Shown here one piece after another: positions 24,408-32,097 of a DNA stretch of 64,000 bases. The first letter of the stretch is position 1, and each line of letters starts with the position of its first letter. Made by a program: the position numbers and the translations under genes. Origin of the DNA: an uncultured Chloroflexota bacterium (lineage in GTDB: Bacteria > Chloroflexota > Chloroflexia > Thermomicrobiales > UBA6265); assembly GCA_937901745.1 (NCBI GenBank), contig CALGSZ010000155.1, positions 54,426-118,425 on the forward strand, in the 5' to 3' direction. The notes under the pieces are model-generated. The model worked only from the letters and a program-made list of their open reading frames with translations, ran no database searches and was not told the origin of the DNA.

Positions 24408-24525
24408 GCCGCGAGCAGCTCAGCACTCGCCCGTAGGCGCCACGGCAAATCGCGAGGCCGGTAGCGGTTGGGCCGTAGCCCTCCGCTGCCGGCTCCCGCG
24501 TACTACGCGCTGAGCTCCCCGCGGC
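24408..24525 (+). other. Two-level stem-loop between binding-protein and permease genes
   Basis: Outer arms 24408-24424 and 24509-24525 match at 15 of 17 positions; an inner stem 24457-24467 with 24483-24493 pairs at 11 of 11 (one T-G). It starts 6 bases after the binding-protein stop and fills the 140-base gap. No U-run. Confidence 0.75.
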
Positions 24526-24541
24526 CGCACTTGGGGCGGCG

Positions 24542-25555
24542 ATGACCTCCTATCTCATCCGGCGTGTTCTCTGGATCATCCCCGTTATCGTGACGGTGGC
24601 CGCGGTCACGTTCTTCCTGATGTATCGAGCGCCTGGCGGCCCCTGGAGCCAGGAGAAGCCGCTGCCAGCCTCGACCGTGCGGCGGCTGAACGCGAAGTTC
24701 GGCCTCGACAAGCCCCTCTGGGTCAACCCAACGGCCGCCGAACGAGCGTGGGACGACGGCGTCCGCAACCCGCTACGCCTCGGGCGTGCCTTCCTCGACA
24801 GTCAGTTCTTCAACTACATGTTCGGCGTGTTCCGTGGCCATCTCGGCCCTTCGTACGCGTCGAAAGGCGCGAAGAACGTCGAGGATGTGATCCGAGAGAA
24901 GTTCCCGGTCTCGGCAAGAATCGGCCTCGTAGCAATCACCTTCGCGGTCATCGTCGGCGTTCCGCTCGGTATCATCAGCGCCTTGCGCCAGAACACCTGG
25001 GTCGACTACCTGAGCCTGTTCACCTCGACCATCGGCATCTCGGTGCCAACATTCGTGACGGGGCTCTTGCTCCTGATATTCCTGAGTCGCAATTTCGGCG
25101 TTTCCCCGGTCCGCAAGCCACATGAATGGGACGGCCTCGGTCCCGCCTATCTCGCGCCCGGCATCATCCTCGGGCTCGGGACGATGGCATTCGTCACTCG
25201 CCTGACCCGCACCAGTATGCTCGAGATCAAGCGGCAGGATTACATCCGCACCGCGCGCGCCAAGGGCCTAGCGGAACGGCCCATCGTCCTACGGCACATG
25301 CTCCGCAATGCGATGATTCCGGTGCTCACCATTCTCGGGCCTGCCGCCGCTGACCTGGTCACCGGCTCGATCATTATCGAGTCCATTTACGGTGCGCCTG
25401 GACTCGGCCGAGAATTCGTCGATTCAATTAGTAAACGGGACTACTCGATGATCATGGGGACGGCGATTTTCTACGCGGTGCTGATCGCGTTCGCGAACGT
25501 CCTCGTTGATATCAGCTACGGAGTAATCGACCCGCGCATCCGGGTCCGACGGTAG
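24542..25555 (+). CDS. ABC peptide transporter permease, DppB/OppB type
   Basis: 337 residues with about six membrane helices. First helix MTSYLIRRVLWIIPVIVTVA, a long extracytoplasmic loop including KFGLDKPLW, and the EAA loop near residue 225-250 (MLEIKRQDYIRTARAKGL). The protein is somewhat longer than its paralogue at 12329 because of an insertion in the first external loop. It is followed 15 bases later by the DppC partner. Confidence 0.92.
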   Translation: MTSYLIRRVLWIIPVIVTVAAVTFFLMYRAPGGPWSQEKPLPASTVRRLNAKFGLDKPLWVNPTAAERAWDDGVRNPLRLGRAFLDSQFFNYMFGVFRGHLGPSYASKGAKNVEDVIREKFPVSARIGLVAITFAVIVGVPLGIISALRQNTWVDYLSLFTSTIGISVPTFVTGLLLLIFLSRNFGVSPVRKPHEWDGLGPAYLAPGIILGLGTMAFVTRLTRTSMLEIKRQDYIRTARAKGLAERPIVLRHMLRNAMIPVLTILGPAAADLVTGSIIIESIYGAPGLGREFVDSISKRDYSMIMGTAIFYAVLIAFANVLVDISYGVIDPRIRVRR

Positions 25556-25570
25556 AAGAGGTAATCGCCC

Positions 25571-26581
25571 ATGTCGTCACCCGCCGTCTCAGCTACCCGG
25601 AACGTCGCGGAGGACGTACGCGGCCTCGCCGCGTTGAGCGAAACGCGGCCGGCGCGTAGCCTCTGGAGCGATGCGTGGCGCCAATTCCGCCGCAACAAGA
25701 TGGCGGTCGCGGCCGTGATCTATCTCATCTTCCTCGCCTTCGTCGCGATCTTCGCGCCAGTCATCGCCCCGCACAACCCGGTTGAGTCCAATGTCCAGGA
25801 GGCGGGAAGATATCGCCAGGCCGCCTGGATTGATGATCCGAATCCCAAGCGGACTGGAACGTGGGAGTACCCACTCGGCACGGACTCGATTGGGCGAGAT
25901 GTCTTTAGCCGGCTCGTATATGGTACGCGCATCTCGCTCGTCGTCGGCTTCATCCCGATGATAGTGATCTTGACGATCGGCGTGCCGATCGGCCTCGCCG
26001 CGGGCTACATCGGCGGCCGGGTCGATAATCTCTTGATGCGCATCACCGATGTGGTCTACGCCTTCCCAGCCCTGCTTTTCTTCATCGTGATGCAGGTCTC
26101 GTTCGGCGACACGAGGTTTGGCCGGCTCTTCAACGGCCTTATCCTGCTCTTCGTCACGCTCTCCATTGTCAATTGGACGGGAGTCGCGCGCCTGGTGCGA
26201 GGCACCACCCTGTCGCTGAAGGAGAAGGAGTTCATTGAGGCGGCGCGCGCGAGCGGGGCATCGGCCTGGCGGATCATCCTCCGTCACATCCTGCCGAACG
26301 CGCTTGGCCCGATCATCGTCGCCGCCGCGTTCATCGTTCCCGGGGCGATCATCTCCGAGGCCGTGCTGACGTACCTCGGTATCGGGCTCCGGCCCGATGT
26401 CAGCCTGGACGCGCCATTCCCCTCCAGCTGGGGGCAGATGATCTACGACGGGAAGCAGAACTACAACGTCCAGCCCTGGATGCTGATCGCCCCGAGTCTC
26501 GCGATCGGGCTGATCACCCTCGCGTTCACCTTCGTCGGTGACGGCCTGCGCGACGCGCTCGACCCGCGAGAGCAGATCTAA
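25571..26581 (+). CDS. ABC peptide transporter permease, DppC/OppC type
   Basis: 336 residues. N-terminal cytoplasmic extension of about 40 residues, first helix, then an external loop with YPLGTDSIGRDVFSR (family hallmark), GYIGGRVDNLLMR, and the EAA loop FIEAARASGASAWRIILRHILP. An insert after the first helix (about 20 residues, QEAGRYRQAAWIDDPNPK) distinguishes it from the copy at 13287. Last gene of the operon; no ATPase genes follow. Confidence 0.92.
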   Translation: MSSPAVSATRNVAEDVRGLAALSETRPARSLWSDAWRQFRRNKMAVAAVIYLIFLAFVAIFAPVIAPHNPVESNVQEAGRYRQAAWIDDPNPKRTGTWEYPLGTDSIGRDVFSRLVYGTRISLVVGFIPMIVILTIGVPIGLAAGYIGGRVDNLLMRITDVVYAFPALLFFIVMQVSFGDTRFGRLFNGLILLFVTLSIVNWTGVARLVRGTTLSLKEKEFIEAARASGASAWRIILRHILPNALGPIIVAAAFIVPGAIISEAVLTYLGIGLRPDVSLDAPFPSSWGQMIYDGKQNYNVQPWMLIAPSLAIGLITLAFTFVGDGLRDALDPREQI

Positions 26582-26585
26582 CAAC

Positions 26586-26666
26586 CATCAGCGCCCTCGT
26601 CTCAGCCCCCGCGCTCATCAACCTCGTTGTTGACGAGCGCGGAGTGCCGGTGAGAGGGCGCTGATG
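26586..26666. terminator. Long two-tier palindromic terminator between convergent genes
   Basis: Outer arms 26586-26598 and 26654-26666 match at 13 of 13. An inner palindrome has CCGCGCTC (26609-26616) with GAGCGCGG (26635-26642), plus CAAC/GTTG closer in. The structure ends 8 bases before the stop of the convergent VOC gene, so it can terminate both units. Confidence 0.8.
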
Positions 26667-26674
26667 ACTGAGAA

Positions 26675-27445
26675 TTACTCTTCCACCGCTTCGTGCATCG
26701 CGAAGACGGCGCCGGTTGGGTCAATCGCCCAAGCGACTCGCCCGATCGTCGGGACCTCGATGATCGATCCAATCAACTGCCCGCCGAGCCGAGTCACGTC
26801 AGCGCGCGCCTTCTCGACATCAGCGACGCGGAAATTGATGAGCCACAACGAGGCCGGCAACTCCGCGGGTTTGGCCATTACGCCACCCTCCAGCCGCTCG
26901 CCGCGCTTGAAGACCGTGTACTCTTGGCCGCCCATGTCGTATTTCTCAGTGGTCCAGCCAATGACTTCGGTGTAGAACCGCACCGCGGCGTCGACATCAG
27001 ACGTGAGGAGCTCCGTCCAGGTGATTCCGCCAACCGGCGGTAGCTGCGGCTCCGGATCCTCTCCCGTCGCTGTCGCGTCGGAGAACGGCGCGATTGCCGC
27101 CCCTTGCGGATCGAGGATGATGGAGAAGCGCCCGACATCCACGATGTCCCGCGGCTGAACGATGACCTGAGCGCCGAGCGCCACCGCCCGCTCAGTCGCC
27201 GCGTCCACATTCTCGACCTCGACGTAGGTGAGCCAATTCGAGGGAACGCCTTCCAGCTGCATCAGGCCCCCGAAATGCCCGGTTGGCCCCACCAGAAGCG
27301 GATACGTTTTCCCGTCGGCCATCGGCGTCTGCTCGACGCGCCACCCGAACAACTCGGTGTAGAACGCCTCGGCGCGCGCCATGTCCGTCGTCGTCAGCTC
27401 ACGCCAGACGAACTTTCCGACCGTCGCCTTCGTCGCTGTGCTCAC
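26675..27445 (-). CDS. Two-domain VOC (glyoxalase/bleomycin-resistance fold) protein
   Basis: 256 residues made of two VOC modules (about 8-125 and 133-255). Each carries the F-Y-T-E/F-GW core seen as AEAFYTELFGW and AVRFYTEVIGW, and a DP-GA-FA or DPQGAAIA ending. Such tandem proteins (Cfp30B-like) bind small ligands or metals; no confident reaction can be assigned. The GTG at 27445 is chosen because AAAGGAG lies 7 bases upstream, although the frame is open further. Downstream of a promoter with a palindrome at 27501-27529 and of the PadR gene. Confidence 0.82.
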   Translation of the reverse strand: MSTATKATVGKFVWRELTTTDMARAEAFYTELFGWRVEQTPMADGKTYPLLVGPTGHFGGLMQLEGVPSNWLTYVEVENVDAATERAVALGAQVIVQPRDIVDVGRFSIILDPQGAAIAPFSDATATGEDPEPQLPPVGGITWTELLTSDVDAAVRFYTEVIGWTTEKYDMGGQEYTVFKRGERLEGGVMAKPAELPASLWLINFRVADVEKARADVTRLGGQLIGSIIEVPTIGRVAWAIDPTGAVFAMHEAVEE

Positions 27446-27500
27446 TGCCTTCTCCTTTGGTTTCTGGAGTCGAAGGGGTCGACCGCCCGCGGGCACTGTA

Positions 27501-27529
27501 CGTATAGAACAACAGTTCCATCTTGTCAA
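27501..27529 (-). promoter_or_regulatory. Promoter of the VOC gene with a GAAC-N4-GTTC operator-like palindrome
   Basis: On the minus strand, TTGACA (27524-27529) and TATACG (27501-27506) are 17 bases apart. The spacer contains GAACAACAGTTC (27507-27518), a small dyad well placed for a repressor such as the PadR protein encoded next door. Confidence 0.6.
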
Positions 27530-27594
27530 GCCCGTATGTCCATCGCGGGCGCAACGCCTGGTGCCCACTTCATACTCTGAAACCGACGGAGGGC

Positions 27595-28188
27595 TTAGTT
27601 GTGAGACCGAGAAGGGGAAATCTCTGCTCGCTCGGCGCCAGCATCGCTCGCGGCGACCTCTTCCAGCCAGGCAATCGCCGCCCGCGTTTGGCGCAGCCGG
27701 AGCGCCAGGACGAGCTGCGTGAACTCGGGCTCGTCGCCCTCCTCGACGGTAGCGAGCTCTTCCAATTGCGCCGCCAGCGATGCTTCCAGCCGGCGGCAGG
27801 TCTCAAGCTGCTCCCCGACGAGTCGCTGGGCAAGCCGCGGGTCCAGCCGGCGAGCGAAGTAAAGCTTGACGAGGAACTCGAGGCGGATCTCGCGAGTGTG
27901 AGCCACCGGCTCGCGCAGCCAGCGCTGAAGCTCGGCGCGCCCTGCCTCCGTGATCCGGTACACCATTCGCGGCGGACGGGAGCCTTGCGGCTCCAGGGTG
28001 CCGGTCGCCCAGCCAACGCGATCGAGCTTTTTCAGGTGGTGGTAGAGCATGCCCGGCTCGAGCCGGATCACTGTCGCCAGCGGCTGGCCTTCGGCGAAAT
28101 GTCGGGCCAGGTCGTATCCATGGCCGGAGCCGTCGTCCAGTTGCAGCAGTCCGAGAATGGCGTGCTCCGCCGGCATTTCGCCTGCCAC
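27595..28188 (-). CDS. PadR-family transcriptional regulator
   Basis: 197 residues. N-terminal winged helix beginning AEHAILGLLQLDDGSGHGYDLARHF, with the RLEPGMLYHHLKKLDRVGW recognition part, and a C-terminal coiled-coil dimerisation region (VGEQLETCRRLEASLAAQLEEL). The GTG at 28188 is preferred, with AAAGGG ahead; the frame extends 23 codons further without support. It is co-directional with the VOC gene 149 bases downstream and a natural candidate to repress it and itself. Confidence 0.85.
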   Translation of the reverse strand: MAGEMPAEHAILGLLQLDDGSGHGYDLARHFAEGQPLATVIRLEPGMLYHHLKKLDRVGWATGTLEPQGSRPPRMVYRITEAGRAELQRWLREPVAHTREIRLEFLVKLYFARRLDPRLAQRLVGEQLETCRRLEASLAAQLEELATVEEGDEPEFTQLVLALRLRQTRAAIAWLEEVAASDAGAERAEISPSRSHN

Positions 28189-28356
28189 AATCGTCGCCCT
28201 TTCCTCACGCGGAACGCGCCGTGGCCATGCTGGCGCATCCGTGCCCGATTGTAGCAACCCTCGCCCGGCGCCGGCTCAGCCTATCCTCGCTCGCCTACCG
28301 GGTACAATCGGCGCTTACAAAGCATGTTGTCGTAGCGGCGATCCGGGAGGTCGGAG

Positions 28357-28869
28357 GTGGAAGGCGAACGAGCAGCGCAAGGGCCTGAAGCGAATGTGCC
28401 GGTGCGGGAGATCATGACGACAGAGGTCGTGACGATCACGCCGGACCGGACGGTAGAGGAGGCGGCCGCGACGCTTCGGCAGCATGGCTTCGGCGGAATG
28501 CCCGTCGTGGATGATCAGGGCATTCTCATCGGGATGGTCAGCGAGTTCGATGTCATCAGCAAGCGGGGACACACGGTTGGGGAGATCATGAGCCGAGGCG
28601 TCATCAGCGTCGGCGATGAGGTCAGCGCCGATCAGGTCACCAGCTTGATGGGTCTGCACGGTATCCGCCGCGTCCCCGTCGTCCGGGACGGGCGCCTGAT
28701 CGGGATCATCAGCCGATCCGACCTGCTGCGCCTCTTCACGCTCATACGCTGGACGTGCCAGTCCTGCGGCGACTACGAGCGCGGCTTCACCCGGCCGGAC
28801 CGGTGCCCCCGCTGCGGCAGCACGGAGTTCAGCCTGGAACGGGAGCGCCGCTCCACCGAGGGCTTCTAG
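28357..28869 (+). CDS. CBS-pair protein with C-terminal zinc ribbon
   Basis: 170 residues. Two CBS domains (about 18-70 and 78-130; VREIMTTEVVTI..., VGEIMSRGVISV...), which usually bind adenine nucleotides and sense energy state. They are followed by a short C-x2-C...C-x2-C ribbon (TCQSCGDYERGF, RCPRCGSTEF). The combination suggests a regulator or metal-dependent adaptor. GTG start with GGGAGG 6 bases upstream. Single-gene unit, convergent with the acetyltransferase gene. Confidence 0.85.
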   Translation: MEGERAAQGPEANVPVREIMTTEVVTITPDRTVEEAAATLRQHGFGGMPVVDDQGILIGMVSEFDVISKRGHTVGEIMSRGVISVGDEVSADQVTSLMGLHGIRRVPVVRDGRLIGIISRSDLLRLFTLIRWTCQSCGDYERGFTRPDRCPRCGSTEFSLERERRSTEGF

Positions 28870-28884
28870 CGACGGTTGTCCCGC

Positions 28885-28913
28885 GGGTGGCGCCACTCGA
28901 GCGAGCGCCACCC
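28885..28913. terminator. Terminator hairpin between convergent genes
   Basis: Perfect 9-base arms GGGTGGCGC / GCGCCACCC (28885-28893, 28905-28913). Confidence 0.6.
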
Positions 28914-28932
28914 TGGCGGCCCGTGCCTCCCC

Positions 28933-29508
28933 TCAACCCTGCCCCTCTCCGTGCGGCTGATACATCCGGGCGAACTCGTCGCGCGTCAGCACCATCAAGT
29001 ACTCAGGGCGCGCCTCGCCAGGCACCGGGACCGTCCGTAGATACCGAAAGCCTACCTTGGCATAGGCGCGGATCGCGGATGCGTTCTCCGGATGGGGGCC
29101 GATGATGACTTGCCCGACGCGGTCATCGGCGAAGACGATCTCCGCCAGGAAGCGCCGCAGTAACGCCGGCCCCAGGCCCCGGTACAGGAAGTCGGGCTCG
29201 CCGATGAACAGGTCAACCCCCGCCGCGTCGTCGGGAGCGCCGGTCGCCGCCTGGTAATCCGGCTCATCACGGATCAGGTAGGTCTGGATGTAGCCGATCG
29301 GCCGGTCCGCGTAGGTGACGAGGAATGCCCGCGTTGGATCCTCGCCGGTAATCATCGGCGCGTACTCCGCCACGATCTCGTCGAGCGTCGTCGGGCGCAG
29401 GCCATACCACTTCAGCGCCGGCCCGTGATTCAGCCAGCGATGCATGAGGGGGAGGTCTTCGTGCCGCAGGGGACGGAAGCCAATCTGTGCCGGATCGAGC
29501 GCGCTCAT
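28933..29508 (-). CDS. GNAT acetyltransferase, aminoglycoside 6'-N-acetyltransferase/siderophore-type (Acetyltransf_8-like)
   Basis: 191 residues. FRPLRHEDLPLMHRWLN opens the fold; GVDLFIGEPDFLYRGLGPALLRRFL contains the acetyl-CoA loop (R-G-L-G), and NASAIRAYAKVGF closes it. The layout resembles AAC(6')-Ib and IucB-like enzymes. The natural substrate is unknown; resistance should not be assumed. ATG at 29508 is chosen because GGAGGGGAAG is 4-9 bases upstream. Divergent from the M24 homologue. Confidence 0.8.
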   Translation of the reverse strand: MSALDPAQIGFRPLRHEDLPLMHRWLNHGPALKWYGLRPTTLDEIVAEYAPMITGEDPTRAFLVTYADRPIGYIQTYLIRDEPDYQAATGAPDDAAGVDLFIGEPDFLYRGLGPALLRRFLAEIVFADDRVGQVIIGPHPENASAIRAYAKVGFRYLRTVPVPGEARPEYLMVLTRDEFARMYQPHGEGQG

Positions 29509-29654
29509 TCGCTTCCCCTCCACCCGCTAGGAGACGCACCACCCGCGTCGGCCGCATTGTCACCATGGTACACGCGCAGATGGCAGGAGACGCCGCGCGT
29601 CGCTCGCGGTATCGTTCTTCGTACGGAACATGCGAAGAAGCGCGGAGGGAAAGC

Positions 29655-31013
29655 ATGCGGATCGAGTTACGGCAGGTGTCGCCGCCGACGATTGACGTCC
29701 CCGTCGAGCGGCCGGAAATCAGCGAGGAGGAGTACATCGCTCGCGCCCGCGCGCTGTATGAGGCGGTTGGCCTCGATTGGGTCGTCGTCTACGGTGACCG
29801 CGAGCATGCCGGCAACCTGCTCTGGCTGACGGGCTATGACCCGCGCTTCGAGGAAGCGATTCTGCTCCTCGGCCCTGCCGACAAGCGCGTCCTCTTCGTC
29901 GGCGTCGAAGGCGTGGACTACACGGCAATCGCGGGTCTACCGATGGAAGTTCGCTTCTATCCCCCGTGGAGCGTTATCGGTCAGCCGCATACCGACGCTC
30001 CGACACTCGCCGAGATGCTGCGCGAGGCGGGGATGAATCCGGGCGACCGGGTCGGTGTCGCTGGCTGGAAGACGCTCGATCCTCGCGAGGTGGATGCGCC
30101 GAGCGCGCCAGCGTTCGTGCCGGCGATGCTGCCCCGCATCATCGAGCGCGTCACCGGCACCCGCGCGACCGATGTCACCGATGCGCTCATCAATCCGGAG
30201 ACCGGGCTTCGGATCCGCAACTCCGCCGCCCAGATCGCGGCGTTCGAATGGGGCGCGGCGCGGGCATCCGCCGCGGTGCTGCGCGTCGTTCAGGGCGCGC
30301 GTCCGGGCATGACGGAGTTTGAGGCGGCCGGCCTCTTCGGGTACCAGGGCGAGCCGTTGACGGTTCACCCGCTCGTCATCTCCGGCCGCGACCGGAGGAT
30401 TACGCTGCGCTCCCCATCGGCCCGCGTCCTCGAGCACGGTGATGCGGTCACGACAGCGATCGGCTATTGGGGCGGTCTCAGCTGCCGCGCCGGCCTGCTG
30501 ACCGATACCGTGGACGAGGCGTTCGTCGAGCAATACGTGCTGCCGTACTACCGGACGCTCGCGACCTGGTTGACGACCGTCGGGATCGGCGTGACTGGCG
30601 GCGAGATTCAGGCAGCGGTCGACGCCGCGCTCGGCGACGCCCCGTTCCACTCCTTCCTCAATCCCGGCCACCTGACGGCCTACGAGGAATGGCTCCATTC
30701 CCCGGTCAGCCCAGGCAGCACGATCCCGCTCCAGTCCGGCATGGTCTTCGCGGCCGACATCATTCCGACGCCGCTGCCACCACATTACGCGCTCAACAGC
30801 GAGGACACCATCGCGCTCGCCGACGAATCGCTCCGAGACGAACTCGCCCGCGACTTCCCGGCGACTTGGGCGCGGATTCAGGCCCGTCGCGCGTTCATGG
30901 AGGAGAAGCTCGGCCTCGAGCTCCGTACGGAGGTGCTGCCGCTGTCGGTCGCGGTGGGCTACCTGCCGCCGTTCTGGCTCACGCCCGATCTGGTCTGCGT
31001 GGTCGTGAAGTAA
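29655..31013 (+). CDS. M24 (Xaa-Pro peptidase/creatinase-fold) homologue with degenerate metal site
   Basis: 452 residues, the size of a two-domain creatinase/prolidase: an N-terminal domain (WVVVYGDREHAGNLLWLTGYDPRF) and a C-terminal pita-bread domain from about residue 190. Of the five M24 metal ligands, both aspartates are absent (VTTAIGYWGG and GLSCRAGLL where D-x-G and D-x-T-R are expected), and the GMVxxE-type glutamate is Asp (GMVFAADI). Only the last SED-type acidic residue looks kept. Probably not a peptidase; it may be a binding protein or metal-free hydrolase. GGAGGGAAAG ribosome site at 29655. Confidence 0.75.
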   Translation: MRIELRQVSPPTIDVPVERPEISEEEYIARARALYEAVGLDWVVVYGDREHAGNLLWLTGYDPRFEEAILLLGPADKRVLFVGVEGVDYTAIAGLPMEVRFYPPWSVIGQPHTDAPTLAEMLREAGMNPGDRVGVAGWKTLDPREVDAPSAPAFVPAMLPRIIERVTGTRATDVTDALINPETGLRIRNSAAQIAAFEWGAARASAAVLRVVQGARPGMTEFEAAGLFGYQGEPLTVHPLVISGRDRRITLRSPSARVLEHGDAVTTAIGYWGGLSCRAGLLTDTVDEAFVEQYVLPYYRTLATWLTTVGIGVTGGEIQAAVDAALGDAPFHSFLNPGHLTAYEEWLHSPVSPGSTIPLQSGMVFAADIIPTPLPPHYALNSEDTIALADESLRDELARDFPATWARIQARRAFMEEKLGLELRTEVLPLSVAVGYLPPFWLTPDLVCVVVK

Positions 31014-31060
31014 GGAAGGCATTTGCGCGTTGAATGGGGGCGGACGCTGCCCGATGGTCG

Positions 31061-31069
31061 TGGTAAAAT
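31061..31069 (+). promoter_or_regulatory. Extended -10 promoter candidate for tRNA-Cys
   Basis: TGG-TAAAAT (31061-31069), an extended -10 element 34 bases before the tRNA; no good -35. Confidence 0.45.
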
Positions 31070-31103
31070 TCGACCTGTAGCGAGCAAGCGCCGCCCTCTG
31101 CTC

Positions 31104-31174
31104 GGCGCCATAGCCAAGTGGTAAGGCACGGGTCTGCAAAACCCTGATCGGCGGTTCGAATCCGCCTGGCGCCT
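31104..31174 (+). tRNA. tRNA-Cys (anticodon GCA)
   Basis: 71 bases folding as a cloverleaf: acceptor GGCGCCA / TGGCGCC, anticodon loop CTGCAAA with GCA at 31136-31138, T-arm GGCGG-TTCGAAT-CCGCC. The discriminator base is U (31174), the identity element expected for cysteine tRNA. The 3' CCA is not fully encoded (TCC follows). A hairpin terminator follows. Confidence 0.95.
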
Positions 31175-31180
31175 CCTTGT

Positions 31181-31202
31181 GGCACTCCGGAACCGGAGTG
31201 CC
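31181..31202 (+). terminator. Terminator after tRNA-Cys
   Basis: GGCACTCCGG (31181-31190) with CCGGAGTGCC (31193-31202), then a T-rich run ATCGTCTTTGT. Confidence 0.7.
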
Positions 31203-31241
31203 ATCGTCTTTGTCTGACCCCCATCTCTTGGAGGTCGCCAC

Positions 31242-31793
31242 ATGCCTGGCGAAGGGACAAAGCCGGCGACGATCGGTCAGCGGCTCGGCTTTGACGGCAA
31301 GCTCGTGCGCGTCCGCGTGGACGAGATTCGCCTCCCCTCCGGCCGCATCGCCACGCGGGAGGTCGTCGAGCATCCGGGCGCGGTCGCCATCGTCGCCGTC
31401 ACGGACGACGATCACCTCCTTCTCGTCCACCAGTACCGCCACGCCGTGGGCGAGGCGCTGCTCGAGATTCCGGCTGGTACGCTCGAGCCGGGCGAGCCGC
31501 CGGCGGAGACGGCGCGGCGGGAGTTGATCGAAGAGACAGGGTATGCCCCCGGTCAGCTGGCCGAGATCGTCTCGTTCTTCCCCACGCCCGGCTATTCCTC
31601 GGAGCGGATCGTCCTCTTCCACGCCACCGGTTGCCACCCCGTGGAGCACACTCGCCCGGAGGATGAGCCAGCCGAGCTAGTACGTTTGCCTCTCGCGGAC
31701 CTCTCCCGCTTGCTCGCGCCAGGCCCGGAGCAGATTCGAGACGGCAAATCCCTGATCGGCCTGCTTTGGCTCGCGACGCAGGTCGCTCAGTGA
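31242..31793 (+). CDS. Nudix hydrolase, ADP-ribose pyrophosphatase type
   Basis: 183 residues. Complete Nudix box at residues 79-101 (G-x5-E-x7-R-E-L-x-E-E-x-G), with the preceding HQYRHAVGEALLEIPAGTLEPGE typical of ADP-ribose pyrophosphatases, and a FFPTPGYSSER segment seen in NudF/ADPRase. It likely hydrolyses ADP-ribose or related nucleotide sugars, consistent with NAD turnover. It starts 39 bases after the tRNA terminator and is probably transcribed on its own. Confidence 0.88.
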   Translation: MPGEGTKPATIGQRLGFDGKLVRVRVDEIRLPSGRIATREVVEHPGAVAIVAVTDDDHLLLVHQYRHAVGEALLEIPAGTLEPGEPPAETARRELIEETGYAPGQLAEIVSFFPTPGYSSERIVLFHATGCHPVEHTRPEDEPAELVRLPLADLSRLLAPGPEQIRDGKSLIGLLWLATQVAQ

Positions 31794-32097
31794 GACTGAC
31801 CAGCGACGTACGTACACCCAGACCGTGCTTTCTACGGCGAAAGCCGCTTCTTGACTTCGCGACACATAGTACTTTCCCGCCATCGGCCGCCTGGGACCAT
31901 TTTCGACACCCGTCCTACCGAAATTCCCTATACCAAAGGTCGGATGGGCCCGCTACGTTTGTAGCTAGGAAAGCCGGGATCACCTCCGTCGTGGGCGACA
32001 AGCTAGACGTATCGGAGTTGTGGCGATCTCGGGTGGCTACCGCCACGGGAGGTTGTGTGCGTGGCGGACATGGGGCCGTGGGGAGAGGGCTGAGACG
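31794..32097 (+). other. Intergenic region upstream of orphan response regulator
   Basis: 304 bases, less GC-rich than the neighbouring genes. A CCGA...TCGG dyad flanks a CTATAC -10-like element at about 31930, but no -35 of matching spacing is visible. No gene or riboswitch seen. Confidence 0.4.

Noticed and set aside
29937..31649. Long minus-strand open frame spanning the M24 homologue, the tRNA and part of the Nudix gene
   Set aside because: It runs through a tRNA and through genes with recognisable motifs on the other strand.
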